Assembly: GCA_022579005.1 (NCBI GenBank)
Contig: MU401639.1
Span: 1-64,000, forward strand
Reading direction: 5' to 3'
Origin: Poronia punctata
Taxonomy: Eukaryota > Ascomycota > Sordariomycetes > Xylariales > Xylariaceae
Length of the DNA: 64,000 nt
A program made the position numbers and the translations under genes. Positions 1 to 12,026 of this stretch are shown one piece after another. Every line of letters begins with the position of its first letter. Within the stretch, counting starts at the first letter, position 1. The notes under the pieces were generated by a model. The model worked only from the letters and a program-made list of their open reading frames with translations. It was not told where the DNA came from and searched no databases.

Positions 1-170
1 TAGTAATTTTAGTAATTAGAAAAATTACTACAAAATTACTACACTTTTTGTAGTATAGTAATTGCCTATACTAATACTACATTAGTAATGGGATTTTGTT
101 ACTACACCGTTACTACATGTAGTAATACTACATGTAGTACCAATTACTACATACTAATTTAACAACCCTG
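1..170. repeat. Cluster of TAGTAA/TTACTA motifs with two tandem palindromes
   Basis: More than ten copies of TAGTAA or its complement TTACTA are packed into the first 150 bases on both strands. Two identical 14-bp perfect palindromes (TACTACATGTAGTA) lie at 111-124 and 126-139, one base apart. No long open frame crosses it. It may be the end of a repeat that continues left of the window. Confidence 0.6.
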
Positions 171-1188
171 CCTAATAGTAATCTATGGGTGCCCTGTTAG
201 GAATTCTCTTACAAAAGTAGAGATACCCCCTATTAACCCTCGCCACCACCTAATCTACCCCCAAGTACGGGGTACCCGGGGGGTCACGTGCATCTTAAGG
301 GGGGTTTATTATACCAAATTGTCGTCGCAATATCTTGTAGTATGGAATAGGTATTTGAAGTCGGTCCTTTCCACGTGGCGAGTGTTGATCGGTTACCCAT
401 GTCGAAGACAGGCACAGATACCCAAGTATCTAGTACCACCATGGAATATTTGCTGTTCTTCACAGAGCGCATATCAGGGGCAGGACTTTGAAAATTTCAT
501 ATCTTCACACAGCAGACAAAAGTCATGGATATTGGAGTTTTGAATATTAGGCATCTTTAGCCTGTTGAAACTTGAGACAGGTTAAAATATCTCAGTGTCT
601 TTTTTTCAGCTTCCCTGGAACCTGACGGTCATCTAACCTCGCAAGCTCCCATAAGCGACCCAGTTTCATTTCGACATTCAGACACACACATTTTCTCTGT
701 CAGCTCTGCAACCCATCCGTGTTCACAATCAGGCATGGGAGTAAGCTTCTCTTCCTACCACGTCCTCCGGGGGTCATGGACACATATATCCCCCAGTTCG
801 TTCCGTTGTCGAGAAGAAAAAGAAAAGGTGGACTGTTTCGCTGAGCGCCGTCTCAAGGTACCCGGGTGGGCCTGAACATGCTTATCAAATATGGTATCAA
901 TAAAAACTCATATCAGCTTCTTAGCGCCTAGCTTCTGTCTCTAACTGGGCAAGTTCGCCCGGCGTCTGAGAGAAGCACACCTCCAAGGCATATTGGGAGT
1001 GGGGTAATTAAGTAGGTAGCGCTCGAACAGCTGGATTCCGGATCGCGAACAAGGCCACCATCGTTTACGGCCCAACAAACTCGCGCACCAAGCACCATCT
1101 TCATTCTCGCCCCTCGCTTCTCGCCCCTATTTTATAATCTTTCATTATGCCAGAGAAAAGCCGGCTTGGTCCTCTTCCACTCTTCCTT
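171..1188. other. Intergenic, no gene seen
   Basis: This is ordinary-composition DNA downstream of the importin gene. Only short frames occur (the largest is 74 codons at 319-543) and none resembles a protein family or has credible splice continuation. Confidence 0.6.
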
Positions 1189-4100
1189 CTAGGTGAAGTG
1201 GCGCCGGATCGTTTCTTGCGCGGCAGGGGAGAAATGCTGTTGTAGAAGAGGTGTCGGGTCCACATTCGCTGCCACGAGAAGGGCTCGCACAGCAGTGGCA
1301 ACGCGTGCAGCGAGTTGCCCGTGGATCATATCTGCTTCCAGTGTCTGCGCCACGTTGACGAATATTTTATCCACCTGGCTCGTGACAGCCGGGTTTTGCC
1401 TATCAAACCGTCAGCGTATGAACAGCGTTGCGTCTATTACAGGACAACGATTTGGAAGTCGGTGTCACACGTACTGCTCAATCAACTCGACCAGATAGCC
1501 GTAGGCATAAGGTGCTGCCTCTTCGTCGTTTGTCACGGGGAGAGTATTGACCCTGAACCGACCACGGTTAGCTGGCTCTCAAGACCGAAGGATATATTCT
1601 GTATTGGGAAACTGTGACCCAGGTCTGCAACGTTCTTACCATTGATTCACCACCGCCTGAGGATCTGCCACGCCTTGCTTGTTAAAGTGAAGGATCTTGG
1701 CGATGGCAGCACAGGCATTTTCTGTCCCGCGTTAGCTTCATGTCATCGACGTTTTCAGATAGCGCTTAAAACTAGTCATGTAGGTAGCATGACGGGAGAA
1801 AACATACCAGTAGCATAGACGGCCTCTTCGCCGTGCGGGTCAGGCACTTGTGTCACTTGGAAGAGATACGGCAGTGACGTCGCTAGGAACTGAGACCAAG
1901 GAGCGCCACCATGGTGGGCAGCCACACCGATTCCGTACCTGCGCATGAGTTAGTATGATGAGCAAGCGGGGTGGAGGATCAAACGAGTCCCGATTCAGGC
2001 ACGGAATATCCGTCTGTGCTGAACCGAGACCCTTTTGCCGGTTTGGTGACGTACGCAGCAGCTTGCCGGATGGCGGCAGACGGGTCCTTACAGCCTTCAA
2101 GAAGCGCCGTGCTTATCAACTGAGCATAACGCACGCTCTCCGGGCCGCAGTATTCGAGAACGTCATCCATGATACATAGGCCCCATTGTCTCTGTGTCGG
2201 GTCGCTGGAAGTGAGGAAATTCTCGTAAGTTGGCATTAGCCGCTCCCAAGGCTGGAGGAAAGCTGCGCCGTGGTTCTTGAAAATAGAATGGAATGCCTTG
2301 TTCATGTCCGAGAGAAGAGTCTGGTCATCTTCGATGGCAAGCAGAAGATCTTCGGCTTCATCCTCGGCATCTTCGGCAGTAGCTCCGGCACGTTCTTCTT
2401 CGCGCTGAGCCACACGGTCCCTATAATCATCGATGGACGATTGCACACCGTCTATGAACTTGTTCATATGCTCCAGGGTTAGCGAGTTCTTGCCGATAAC
2501 ACCGACAGATTCGTAGAAGCATTGGTACATCTCCGCCAGAGCGTCAATGGCCGGCTCCGCCGTCAGCACTTCAAGCAGCTTATCAACGGTCCCTGCCCAT
2601 AAACCGCGAAGCTCGTTGGATCCCGGTCCATACGCTTTTTGGTACGAACTCAGCAACTGGGGTACAAGCTTAGCCGAGATGAAGCGGACCGGATCGTGGA
2701 AGAAGAAGGCGAGGCCGGGAAGCGCAATCTTCTCCATGATGTCGGCAACGTAGGGCGCAAACTCGCCCTCCAACGTCTGCGCATACACCACAAGTAGCTC
2801 GATAGCCATGTGTTTGTCGTCCATCGTACTGGTCCGGATACCGATCATCTTTCCCTTGAGCGGGACCAGCTCCCACCCGTCTTCCTGCTGAAACTGTTCA
2901 ATTTCGTCGTCGCTATCCAGCAGCTGGATGTCAGCCTTGGCACTGGCCAACTCAACCAGCGGTGGCATCACTTCCGGCAAGAAACGTAGGAAATCGGTGC
3001 CCATGACGCGGCACATCCGTCCCCAGCAATGCATGAGATACTGAGCTTGTGGATCGTCGGGGTCAGTGATGTTTCGTTGAATATTGGCCAAAAGATCCAC
3101 GAGGGTCAGCGTGTCAGTTCCGAGGCGCTCCTTGCCAACTGCCAGCGCTATCAGGGTCGCGCATTCCATCGCCTTCGCACGGAGCAACCTGAACTCCTTC
3201 TCGTTCTCCCTTTGCAAGACACTGACAAGGAGGGGCATCAGGGTGTCGTAGTATTTAGAGAAGGCCGCCTCGGCGGCATCAGCGATGGTCGCGATGGTCG
3301 AGAGAGCCTGTTCTTGGACGTAGCGCTTGTCATTCTGCAACAGTTGGAACAGGTGGGAGAGCAGATCGTCGAGGTAGGGCTCTAGTATGCTCTTCTCTGC
3401 TTCCTCGCAGAAGTTGACAAGAGCCGCAGCTGCATGTGCCTTGACGCGGCCCTCTGGCGAGTTCAGCACGGGGATGATAGATTTGAGTATAACGTCGTAG
3501 TACTGCTTCTGCATCGTCGGTGCAAAATCAGTGCTCATCTGACCAAGCGCCTGGCAACCAGCCCAGCGCACGCGGGGGTGGGAATCCTTCAAGGCTGGTA
3601 CCACGAGTTCGAGCACCTTATCTAGCTCCTTAAGCATCAAGTCGCGGCATCCCTCGGAGATGGCGGATAGAGCCATCAGAGCGGCATGGCGATCCTTCCA
3701 TGCCATCGAGGTCATCATCCTCGGAAGCCAGTGGAACGTGGGGCCAAGGATCGTGTCTCCGCCGAGCTTGTTAGCGAGTCGGTCCATGCATTGCTCGCCG
3801 GCCACGTGGTTCGCATCGCTCTCCTCCGAGTCCAGATCATCGTTCGACAGCCACTCGGCAACAGCTTCGTCGTCTTCGTCGCCCAGGTCGGTCATAAGGC
3901 TGAGACATTGCGTGATCATGTCGTTGGTGTACGACGGATCTTTTCGGCACATAGAGGGGGCGTAGTCGGCAAACGTAGCCATTAATTCGAGGGCGTTTTG
4001 TCGACAGAGATCGGTCAGCTCCTTGTCCTGGATAACACCGATACTGAACCCGACTAGTGTATGGAACAACGGCTTAAACATCTTGGGTGACGACTCCGCC

Positions 4101-5264
4101 AGCTCGATCAGGGCGAGCAGGGCCTTGCTCAGGTCATCCGAGTCGTGCGAGTCTTTGATAGGGGGCAGAATATTCAGGACGTCGGGGAGGAGCGAGAAGT
4201 ACTTCGGTTGTGCCTTTTTGGTGAGATTCCGGAAGAAGGCAGCGAAAGCCACCATCGCAGCCAGCTGTACTGAGACTGACGCATCCTTGAACCCACGACC
4301 GAAAGCGTCCATGACCGCAGCTTCGTGTTGTTTTTCTATTATGCCGGGGGTCGCAGCGAAGACCCGATAAGCAGTCTCGCGCTGGCCGGGGTCGTTCGAC
4401 ATGCTAAGATTGAATAAAACGCCGAGAATCTCGGGCCACTGGCCATCTGCAATACGTTAGAATCAGTTTGGGCAATAATGACATGCGGTCCCCCGCCCAA
4501 TGGCGCCGTGTATATGGCACGAAAGGCCAATCCCCCAGGTAAGCATAGGTATCGCCGTTGCGAGGGAGCGGGGAGCGATACACATTCAGCCGCGATTCGC
4601 TGTAGAGGGCCGCTCTTCCAACACAAGGGATGTACAGTGCAATGTTGGCGAGGTCACCATATACGTAAACGAGGCGCGCAGTGCTCTATTTCGGGGGGGT
4701 TTGGAGTGTTCGAGAACAAGTGCAGGGACACGCCTTTTATAGCAGTAAAGAAAGGGTGACTGACTATTTTCAGAGTATTGGCGAGCCACATCGGCAACAG
4801 CATCGCCAATCTTATTCCGGACCAGACGATCGGACTCGCTGGCTAAGCTTTCTAAAAGTTTCTGTCGGATGACTTGTGCCTGTTCCGGCGCGAGCGAGAC
4901 GAATATCTCGGAGCTGTCGCCCTGGTCCGATTTACGAGTTTTGGAGGCGATTCGGCGGAATATAACTGCCGCGAAAGAACGTAGCTGTGGGGAAACAAAC
5001 GGTGAGTCTCAGGCTCAGGCTCGAATTCCAAAACAGTGTATAACATGCAGCACGGGTATAAAGAGATTGGGCGATAATTACCGAGGATGTCTGGGCGAGG
5101 GCAGTCTGTTCGGCCAGGCCCATCAACAATATCTCGGGACGCGTCGCAGTCCAGTTATTCTGTAAGTGGTCTTCCGCTTGGGATCGTATCGAATTATCAG
5201 GCGACTGCAGGGCTTGCAGGAGCTGGGTCAGCTCTGCAGCGACCTCTGGAGGTAGCACAGACAT
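1189..5264 (-). CDS. KAP121: Importin subunit beta-3 (Kap121/Pse1 family karyopherin)
   Basis: This is a nuclear import receptor that carries ribosomal proteins and other cargoes through nuclear pores under RanGTP control. Deduced exons, in transcription order, are 5264-5082, 4984-4765, 4446-2055, 1938-1808, 1721-1640, 1552-1475 and 1399-1189. They join in frame to 1098 residues, close to yeast Pse1 (about 1089). The ATG at 5264 starts [16 protein letters not shown]-repeat helices run throughout, and the segment [16 protein letters not shown] followed by [10 protein letters not shown] is typical of the N-terminal importin-beta region. An acidic stretch ([17 protein letters not shown]) lies before the C-terminal repeats. 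Most donors are standard (GTACGT, GTATGT, GTAAGA), but intron 2 is unusually long (318 nt) with donor GTCAGT. Family assignment is firm; the exact ends of intron 2 are less so. Confidence 0.93.
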
Positions 5265-6407
5265 GGTTGGGAGATTCTCAATCGGTGACCTTCTCAGGAT
5301 CCCCTTTAACAACCAGTACGAGAGGAAAGGGAGAATGTTTTTGGCGAGAAGGTTGGGTTATGGGAAGTGCGAGGTGAGGTGCTTCGAGAATGTTTTGCAG
5401 GGTTGGTTGTGATAAGTGTGCCCCGCAGTCCGCAACCCGCTCTGCAGGGCTAAAACAACAAGACGCGACTAGTAGGATTTCAACAGCCCGTGAACCGCCT
5501 GTGAAGTATGAACAACCTTAAACAGGTGATACCTAATAGAGCTGTAGCGCTAAGTTAGGTAAGTATATGTACTTGTACCTAATGCCTACGTGTCTTAGGC
5601 ACTCTACATATCTCCAACAGGAGATGGCAGACAATGCTGGCAGCGCTGCAATGCTAGGAAGTGGTAGATAATAGATACTTACAAATCCGAGTACTAGTCT
5701 GCTAGGCGCTAGGTACCTATTCTGAAAACTTGTTAATAGGTATTAGAAGTATTGGTGTAGCAAAGGTATTATGGTGGACCAGCGTTACAAGTTCAAGGTA
5801 AACAACCTTCCCTCCTTTTCAATTTTTCTTCTTGAAAAGGACCCATAACCTTCCTATTTTGGGACTATCACAGGCTTCATTTTTGAAGTCGTCGATAGTG
5901 GGTTGGTTCCGACCCCAGGTGCTTGGTCGTTAAATATACAGCAAACTTGATGCGTCTAATACCTTGACGACGACAATACGACGATGCATACTAGTCGGCA
6001 CTGAAACACCGCAGTACAAGGGACCTGGGATCGTTGGCGGCAATATTAAGCACGCACAAGGTTGAAAACAGCGCGGAATAGGACCGACGCAACGCTTACA
6101 CGCTTACGCTGCCAACACACACTGCCGGATTTTCCCTACCGAGGTTTTGCCGACAGTCACGGGGCGATAAGCGGCGATAAGCGTGATTTACCTACAGCCA
6201 TGTCCTAAAAGGGAGTGGACGGGCTGTATCCTCGCAAAAGTTATGCCCAGGCTTGATAAACCCCTGCGCTGACGATAAGGCTGGTTATCTACACTAGGGC
6301 CCTAGGGGGCGTTGGCAGTGTTGCTTACCACGTCACATACCCTTAAGGAGGTCGGGTTATTGCGTAAATATGCATTATGTACAATAGCCCCTGTTGACGT
6401 TAAAACT

Positions 6408-6444
<37 letters not shown>

Positions 6445-6644
6445 GTTCAAGGTAATGGGTGATTATTCAAAATATTTTATTTGCTGATTCAATGTAGGTT
6501 ATTTCCATTCTTGCGTTTGGGACAGCGGTGTGCATAGGTAGTTGTTCTTTGACCTTCTCCCAATTGTTTTATTGTCTTTATATTCTCTTGTTAGAGGGGT
6601 CTTATATAGTACAGTCGGTCTTCAATAGAAACGAGCAAGCCCCA
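5265..6644. other. Intergenic, importin promoter side
   Basis: No open frame of 60 codons occurs on either strand after the short frame ending at 5377. The first few hundred bases must hold the promoter and 5' UTR of the minus-strand importin gene. TAGGTA/TACCTA motifs are frequent (for example near 5555 and 5710). No other function is visible. Confidence 0.6.
6408..6444. repeat. ATCA tetranucleotide microsatellite
   Basis: About nine uninterrupted ATCA units lie at the border between normal DNA and the AT-rich island that follows. Such tracts are usually length-polymorphic. Confidence 0.9.
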
Positions 6645-7960
6645 CATTGCTACATTTCACCAACAAGGCATGTTATTTTTAACATCGCGTATTGCACTTA
6701 ATTTAATAGCAAAAAAGATTTTAGATAGTATATAATGTGTTTTTTTAACAGGGCTTTTATATAGTATAGCCTAGTATTTTGTGTACTACTTATAGGCCGT
6801 AATAAAGGCTGTAATGCAATATAGTATAAAGTTAATAAAATAATTTAATATATTAATTTTAAAGTTATTTTATTGCTTAATTATAGCGTATATAAGCATA
6901 TTTAATGCTTTAGCTAAATTGCTTATAGCTTATAAGTATAGATTAGCAGCATAAATTTGCTTTTTAAGTAGTTTTTATACGTTTTTAATAAAGTTTATAT
7001 TAAGTAAATATAGTAGCTAATTTAATACTTTATACTTATTAAAGTTAAAAAAGTTTTTTACTATATATATAGTATAAATAAAAGCGTTATTATATATAAA
7101 AATAAAGTTAAATTTAAAGTTTTTAAAAAGGTGCTTTTTAAGTATTTTTATATATACCTTAGCAGTTATACTTTTTTGCGCTATATTAAAGTTACTTAGT
7201 ATAGCTACAAAACAAAACTTATAATTATAGCAAAATTTACTTTAAAATATTTACGTTTGCATATTTTTTTATAGCAAAGTTAAATATATTTAACTAATAA
7301 ATATAATATACTTGTTTTAAAAAAAATTAAAGAAAATTTAAAGTAGTAGCAGCACTTAGTATAAAAAGTATTAAACTTACTTTTAAAGTAAAAAGCCTAC
7401 GCTATGCGTTAGCTATTATAATAATTAATGCTAGATTTATTGCTAAAAAAAACGCGCTGCTAAAAATTAAAACTTTTATTTTAGTACGCTAAAGCTTATT
7501 CTAACTTTTTTACAGCTGTTTAAAAAGTTAAAAATAGCTATTAAAGTGCTTGTTAGTATATAATGCTTTTTTTTTTAAGCTACTTTTTTAAAGTGTTTAA
7601 AAATACGTTTAAGCAAGTTATTTTATACAATTTGCAAGTAAAAACAAAAAGATTAGCTTTAATACACTTTATAATATGCTTTTTATAATGTTAATTTATT
7701 TTAAAAGGCTACTTTAGCTATAAGCGTAAACAAGCTAAAATTTAGTTATTATAGCAAACTACAATGCTAAATATACTCTTTTACAAAATGCTAAATTTAA
7801 CTGCTAAAAACTTTGCTATACGCTTTGCTATATATAATAAATAAATTTTAGTTCTTATATAAAGGCTTTATTAATTTTTTAGGCCTATAAAAAGTAGTGT
7901 AGCCTAGCAAGACATGTTTAAAAAAAGAAGGTGTAATAAAAAAAGAATAATTTACACAAA
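6645..7960. repeat. AT-rich, stop-saturated island (probable RIP-mutated repeat)
   Basis: Composition changes abruptly to nearly all A and T, with the remaining G and C mostly in TAGC, AAAGC or GCTT contexts. No frame reaches 60 codons on either strand. The texture matches the transposon-bearing island at 51.5-54.5 kb. Near the two ends there is a weak inverted similarity built around ATAGGCC (about 6795 and about 7885), which could be decayed terminal repeats. RIP is inferred from texture only; no intact relative is present for comparison. Confidence 0.6.
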
Positions 7961-8430
7961 AAAACGCGGTAGGGGACTTTTTTGCTTGTTTCTAATGGGT
8001 CCCCACTGTAGGTAGAGAGGGGTTGTTGGAGGGGGAAACACTTTTTTGTCTTTGCCCTAACCACCTGCAGTCTAGCCATGTCTCTGCCAGGTGTGGAGAG
8101 CTTTGCCTATTGGACCAGCCGCTTCCAGCTGGCGGATATCCTTACTCGTACAGTGCGGGAGCTCAATAGGTAATCCATTTGTTTTTCATTAAACTGTTGT
8201 CTAGGCATCTGCAGGAAGAAAGGGTAATTGTAACTCCAGGGTAGGTAGATTTTAGTAAGGGTAAACACCTTGCATGTGATTGAAGAAACTTTACATTAGG
8301 TAATACCATATATGTTGTTTGTGCTGCACTATGAGAATGGTTTTGCTAACCTAGTATGATGTCCGCTACATATAGGCAGCGGGCACGAATATGTAATTAC
8401 CTCTCAAGGTAGCTCATCTCAACTTCAGAT
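7961..8430. other. Intergenic, no gene seen
   Basis: Normal base composition resumes after the AT island. I see no open frame of note, no RNA gene and no clear repeat before the tandem duplication that follows. Confidence 0.55.
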
Positions 8431-8553
8431 CTACAAAGGAAACGAAAACGAGAGACTATGAGTACCTACTAGGTAGGTATATCAAGCGCTTCAGACGTAG
8501 TCTACAAAGGAACCAAAAACGAGAGCCTATGAGTACTATATCAAGCGCTTCAG
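8431..8553. repeat. Imperfect direct duplication at the 3' end of a small gene
   Basis: Two copies of a roughly 52-65 bp unit starting TCTACAAAGGAA and ending CAAGCGCTTCAG lie at about 8431-8494 and 8501-8553. The outer copy carries an extra CCTACTAGGTAGGT-like insert. The inner copy overlaps the stop codon (TGA at 8552-8550) of the minus-strand gene. Confidence 0.75.
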
Positions 8554-8954
8554 GCCAGATACAAGTCCACAACTTCCATAATGACCCACACAAGCGTAGC
8601 AAGTGTCCCGTAGGCCAGTGACATCCTTACAGTAGCCATACCTATCAAATAAAGGATCAGGAAATCCACGTTGGTAGCAGCCAGGTAGAGGACGATACCT
8701 GTACATATAACGCCGCCAAGTTGGTCGATAGCAAATTCCGCTCCTCTGAATAGGGTTGCAGAGATGTGGTACATCATACACAGCACACCGACAATGCAGA
8801 GAAGCTCCCAAGTCATCTCGCTGGATGAGGTTGAGTTATAGTTGGCTAGAGACATGACGAGGAAGTTGTTGATTAGTCTGGTGTGGTTAGAATGGGTCAG
8901 GTTAGTTGGGTTGTTTCCGAGGTGGTTGCGAATGGATTGTGTTGAGCTTGTCAT
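8550..8954 (-). CDS. Small hypothetical multi-pass membrane protein
   Basis: A single-exon frame of 134 codons starts at the ATG at 8954. I do not recognise a family. The first 45 residues are polar and rich in Asn, Ser and Thr, including possible N-glycosylation sites. Three hydrophobic stretches follow: about residues 50-70 (LLCIVGVLCMMYHISATLF), 80-95 (VICTGIVLYLAAT) and 97-133 (DFLILYLIGMATV through LVWVIMEVVDLYLA), giving three or four membrane segments. It stands alone beside an AT-rich repeat. A spurious frame cannot be ruled out, but the hydrophobic periodicity argues for a real gene. Confidence 0.5.
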   Translation of the reverse strand: MTSSTQSIRNHLGNNPTNLTHSNHTRLINNFLVMSLANYNSTSSSEMTWELLCIVGVLCMMYHISATLFRGAEFAIDQLGGVICTGIVLYLAATNVDFLILYLIGMATVRMSLAYGTLATLVWVIMEVVDLYLA

Positions 8955-9293
8955 ATTAGAGGTGGGCTAAAAGGGGGCTATTATATAGCTACACGTTTAT
9001 ACGCTTAAAACATTATTGTTATGTATTTGTTATGTATGTTTAAGGACAGTTGTAGCCTTGGAAAACAAGTTTTATGTTTGTTTCTTTATTACAATTATCT
9101 GCTTTGCAGAAAATACCAAGCCTTTGTCCTCATAATGTTGTCCTATTAACCAGGCAATAATGGGCCTTTCAACATCATAAGACAATGCGTATTAGAATTA
9201 TACCCTTCTTCAGCCCTCCTCCTCCTTGTATCCTAGCATCGGGTGTTACCTAGGCTAGTCTTGGGGTGTACCACTACTAGGCGGTTCACTATT
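8955..9293. other. Intergenic, no gene seen
   Basis: This short spacer holds the upstream region of the small membrane-protein gene and the 3' region of the DUF6923-type gene. No distinct signal was recognised. Confidence 0.5.
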
Positions 9294-10308
9294 CTACACT
9301 TCAAGATTCAGCACGCAGCGGGCACCGTCGTTCGAACCCGAGACGGGGCCTTGGGAAGACATATAAGGCTGACCTCCTAGAATAGGGAAAGCCCAGATCT
9401 CGCCGCTTGCATTATCGGAAGCGTATAGAGTTCCGTTATTCATGGCGTAGACGGCGCCCCAACCGTTCTGGGCGATCTGCCGGCCGTAGTTCTCGACGAC
9501 TTCCCAAGCCTTCGTTTCGAGACTAAAGCGCGCGAGGACCGTTTGCCCGTTCTGCGCCGCGGCCGTGTAGAGATAGGGCCCGCCAACGGGGATGTAAGCC
9601 CAGTCGGCAAGACTCAGGCCAAGCGGCCCAAGGTCCAACGACCCGTTGGACAGCAGGGTGCCGTACGTCGACGAGTTGGGTCGTAGATCAACCTGGAACC
9701 ATTTACCGCTGCCCGCGTACCAGTAGTTTCCATCCGAGTCGATGTCGCCGATGTTGACGCCGTCAGCTGTTGGCATAGTGGCGACAACCTCTGCCAAACC
9801 GTCCAAGGCAATGCGGATCAACTGGTTACGACCGGCCTGCCTCGCGTACAAGTAATTGTCCAGGGTGTTATAGGCTATGGCGTTGATAGGTGAGGCATCG
9901 CCAATGTCAGTGTTGATGTTCGTATAACGTCCTGTGGCAAGGTCGACCTGGAACAGGGTGACGTTCTGGACCAAGTATCCGTACTACATACACCTTGGGA
10001 CTTAGCATTCGCTGTTTCGTCTAGATGATAACCAACGAAGAAAAACCTACCTTGTCGCAGCTCAGTGTTGGGGCGCACGACGCGACCGTTGTTGTGGTCG
10101 TGACAGTAGTCGTTGCAGTCACGGTGGTAGGCGGGATGGTTACCGTGACAGTGGTTCCCGGGGCAGAAGCCGTGGAAGTGGGATATGGAGGCGGTTCATT
10201 GGAATACGTGGGAAACAGATTCCCGATGATGCCGGGCACGGCGGGGCCTGCTAGCGCTTTCGCCGAGGTCAACGCCAAGATGGCTAAAACGTTGAGGACG
10301 GGGGCCAT
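9294..10308 (-). CDS. Secreted protein with Ser/Thr-rich linker and DUF6923-like beta-propeller domain
   Basis: Two exons, 10308-10051 and 9983-9294, join in phase 0 across a 67-nt intron (donor GTAGGT) to give 315 residues. The start MAPVLNVLAILALTSAKALA is a clear signal peptide. It is followed by a Pro/Thr/Val-rich stretch (repeated TTTVT-type residues, about 45-75), probably an O-glycosylated linker. A cysteine pair (SCAPTLSCDK) leads into YGYLVQNVTLFQVDLATG, which resembles the start of the fungal DUF6923 domain; repeated strands such as GVNIGDIDSDGNYWY fit a beta-propeller. An extracellular or cell-wall location is inferred. The molecular role of the family is unknown. Confidence 0.82.
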
Positions 10309-12026
10309 ATTTGTGCTATTCCTGGATATTGGGTAGTGGTGGCCGGTGTTGCTGAGTTGAGGGTAGGTCGTGATGTTGGGTGGTCGGTCACTTTTGGCAA
10401 CCCATCTGAGGGCAATCCCTCTCTCTTTATAGCCAACATGGCCATCACTGCTATAGGATTCGGGGCCATCTGCGCTCACTTTCAGACACACGATCCCGTC
10501 AAGACTCGAAAGACCGTCGTTGCAGAGAATTCAGTTCCCTGTACCCGCCTCATCCTCAACGGTAAACATGGCGGGTCGGGACCCAGAACAGACGCTTGCA
10601 TGGTTCCCGTTCATCGTCAAATTCATATCAGTCGAGACTCGAGAAAAAGCAAAGGTTGAAGCCAAGGTCTCCGCGGTCCGTTATGCAACGAGGGGTGATG
10701 TGATGATTCCTCCTAATGCTGTCTCTTGCGCCCCCCTCCCTTTCCACCCCAGCTGCGAGACTCTACGTGTACTGGTGGAGTACCTACTTGGTCCCTGGGT
10801 AGATTGTGATTACCCAGGCATGTTTGTAACTTTGTCATGACACGGAGAGATATTAGGCCAGTCATGCGGCACTAATCCAATGCCGGCGTGTCTATGCAGC
10901 ATTTCAAGCTGTGAAGCGAGCTTCATGCACCTCCGTCTAGAGCTTGTTGTTGCCAAATGTGTATAATATTGATGCCCTGGATCAGCTGATGCCTGTGCTG
11001 CTGTGCATCACTGCCCTCTTGTCGTTATATCGCCAGTCCAACGTTCAATTGCCGTTGCTTGGGTAGTCTCTACCCCAGCAACGACCTGCATGAGCTGGTC
11101 TAATAAAATGTTAACTTTAGCCTTGTAGGGTGATTCAGCTCTATTTGTGGAAAAACGGTGAAAAGGATGCATATGTAGGCTACAAGTAGGTGTTCCGATA
11201 ATCAATAATGAACGCCGATGACAACGGTCTCATTTTGCTGCTTACCTTATCTGCTCATGTTACTTTTTAGCTGTAAGGAGTACCTTTTAATTCTTGATAC
11301 GTTTAGGACCGCGCGCGTGTGGTGTGATAATGGTAATATTGTATGTATATATATTCCCTACCTAATGTAGGTACTTCAATTTTAGGAAGTGTGCAAAGTA
11401 ATACATACTGTGTTACTGTGCACGTCAGAAGTATGTATCTAATGATATGGCTTGGTTTTATAGTCTCTCGGCAGTCACGATCCTTTTGGAGCCAATCCCT
11501 TGGACTACCTACAAGTAGGGTGGCATTTTGTATCATACTACTACCGTTCCATTCCGTATCTTATGCGTGCATGAATCAATTTTTTTTCTACGCAGGAAAT
11601 AGTGGTTGAATGAACAAGGTAGCAGTTAGCTTTAGGGGTAATGTACGGCCAAACAGCAAAAGGTTTTGCCATTTGCGCCTTTCTAAAGGACTATCGGTGG
11701 GAGAGTTAAGAAATAAAGCAGGAAATGGAAGAAGCAGAGGGGGCGAGGAAGACGCCCTCTCTCATTTCCTTTTCTTTTCATGTTTTCTATTGTTTTTAGA
11801 AAGATCACCTCGCCCCTCAAACCACACATCGCTTGGCAATTTCCATCCGACACCCTTTTTCCTACGCCAATTTTCTCCCTTCAGCTTGAATGAGACTGCG
11901 CAAATCAGGTTCGCTATCCTAATTTGACCAAATATTCGCCACGTGCTCTCTACATTACTCTGCTTTCGGCCAAACCGATCACATATTCGAGTTACTCGAC
12001 GCAGTCATGCTCCCGCCCTGAACCTG
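10309..12026. other. Intergenic, no gene accepted
   Basis: The first few hundred bases are the promoter of the DUF6923-type gene. Frames of about 100 codons at 10336-10659, 10520-10840 and 11610-11927 have low-complexity or composition-driven translations and no family resemblance, so they were not accepted. The right end is downstream of the Zn2Cys6 regulator. Confidence 0.5.
10426..10431 (-). promoter_or_regulatory. Candidate TATA box of the DUF6923-type gene
   Basis: On the minus strand the sequence reads GGCTATAAAGAGAG, placing TATAAA about 118 bases upstream of the start codon at 10308, a usual distance for a fungal core promoter. Confidence 0.4.

Noticed and set aside
1979..2054. Read-through C-terminus of the importin ending in SVPESGLV
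   Set aside because: This is intron sequence; splicing at GTACGT (2054) to GCGCAG (1939) continues the HEAT repeats in frame.
10520..10840. 106-codon frame as a small gene
   Set aside because: It opens with TTG rather than ATG, overlaps another frame of similar length and has no recognisable features.
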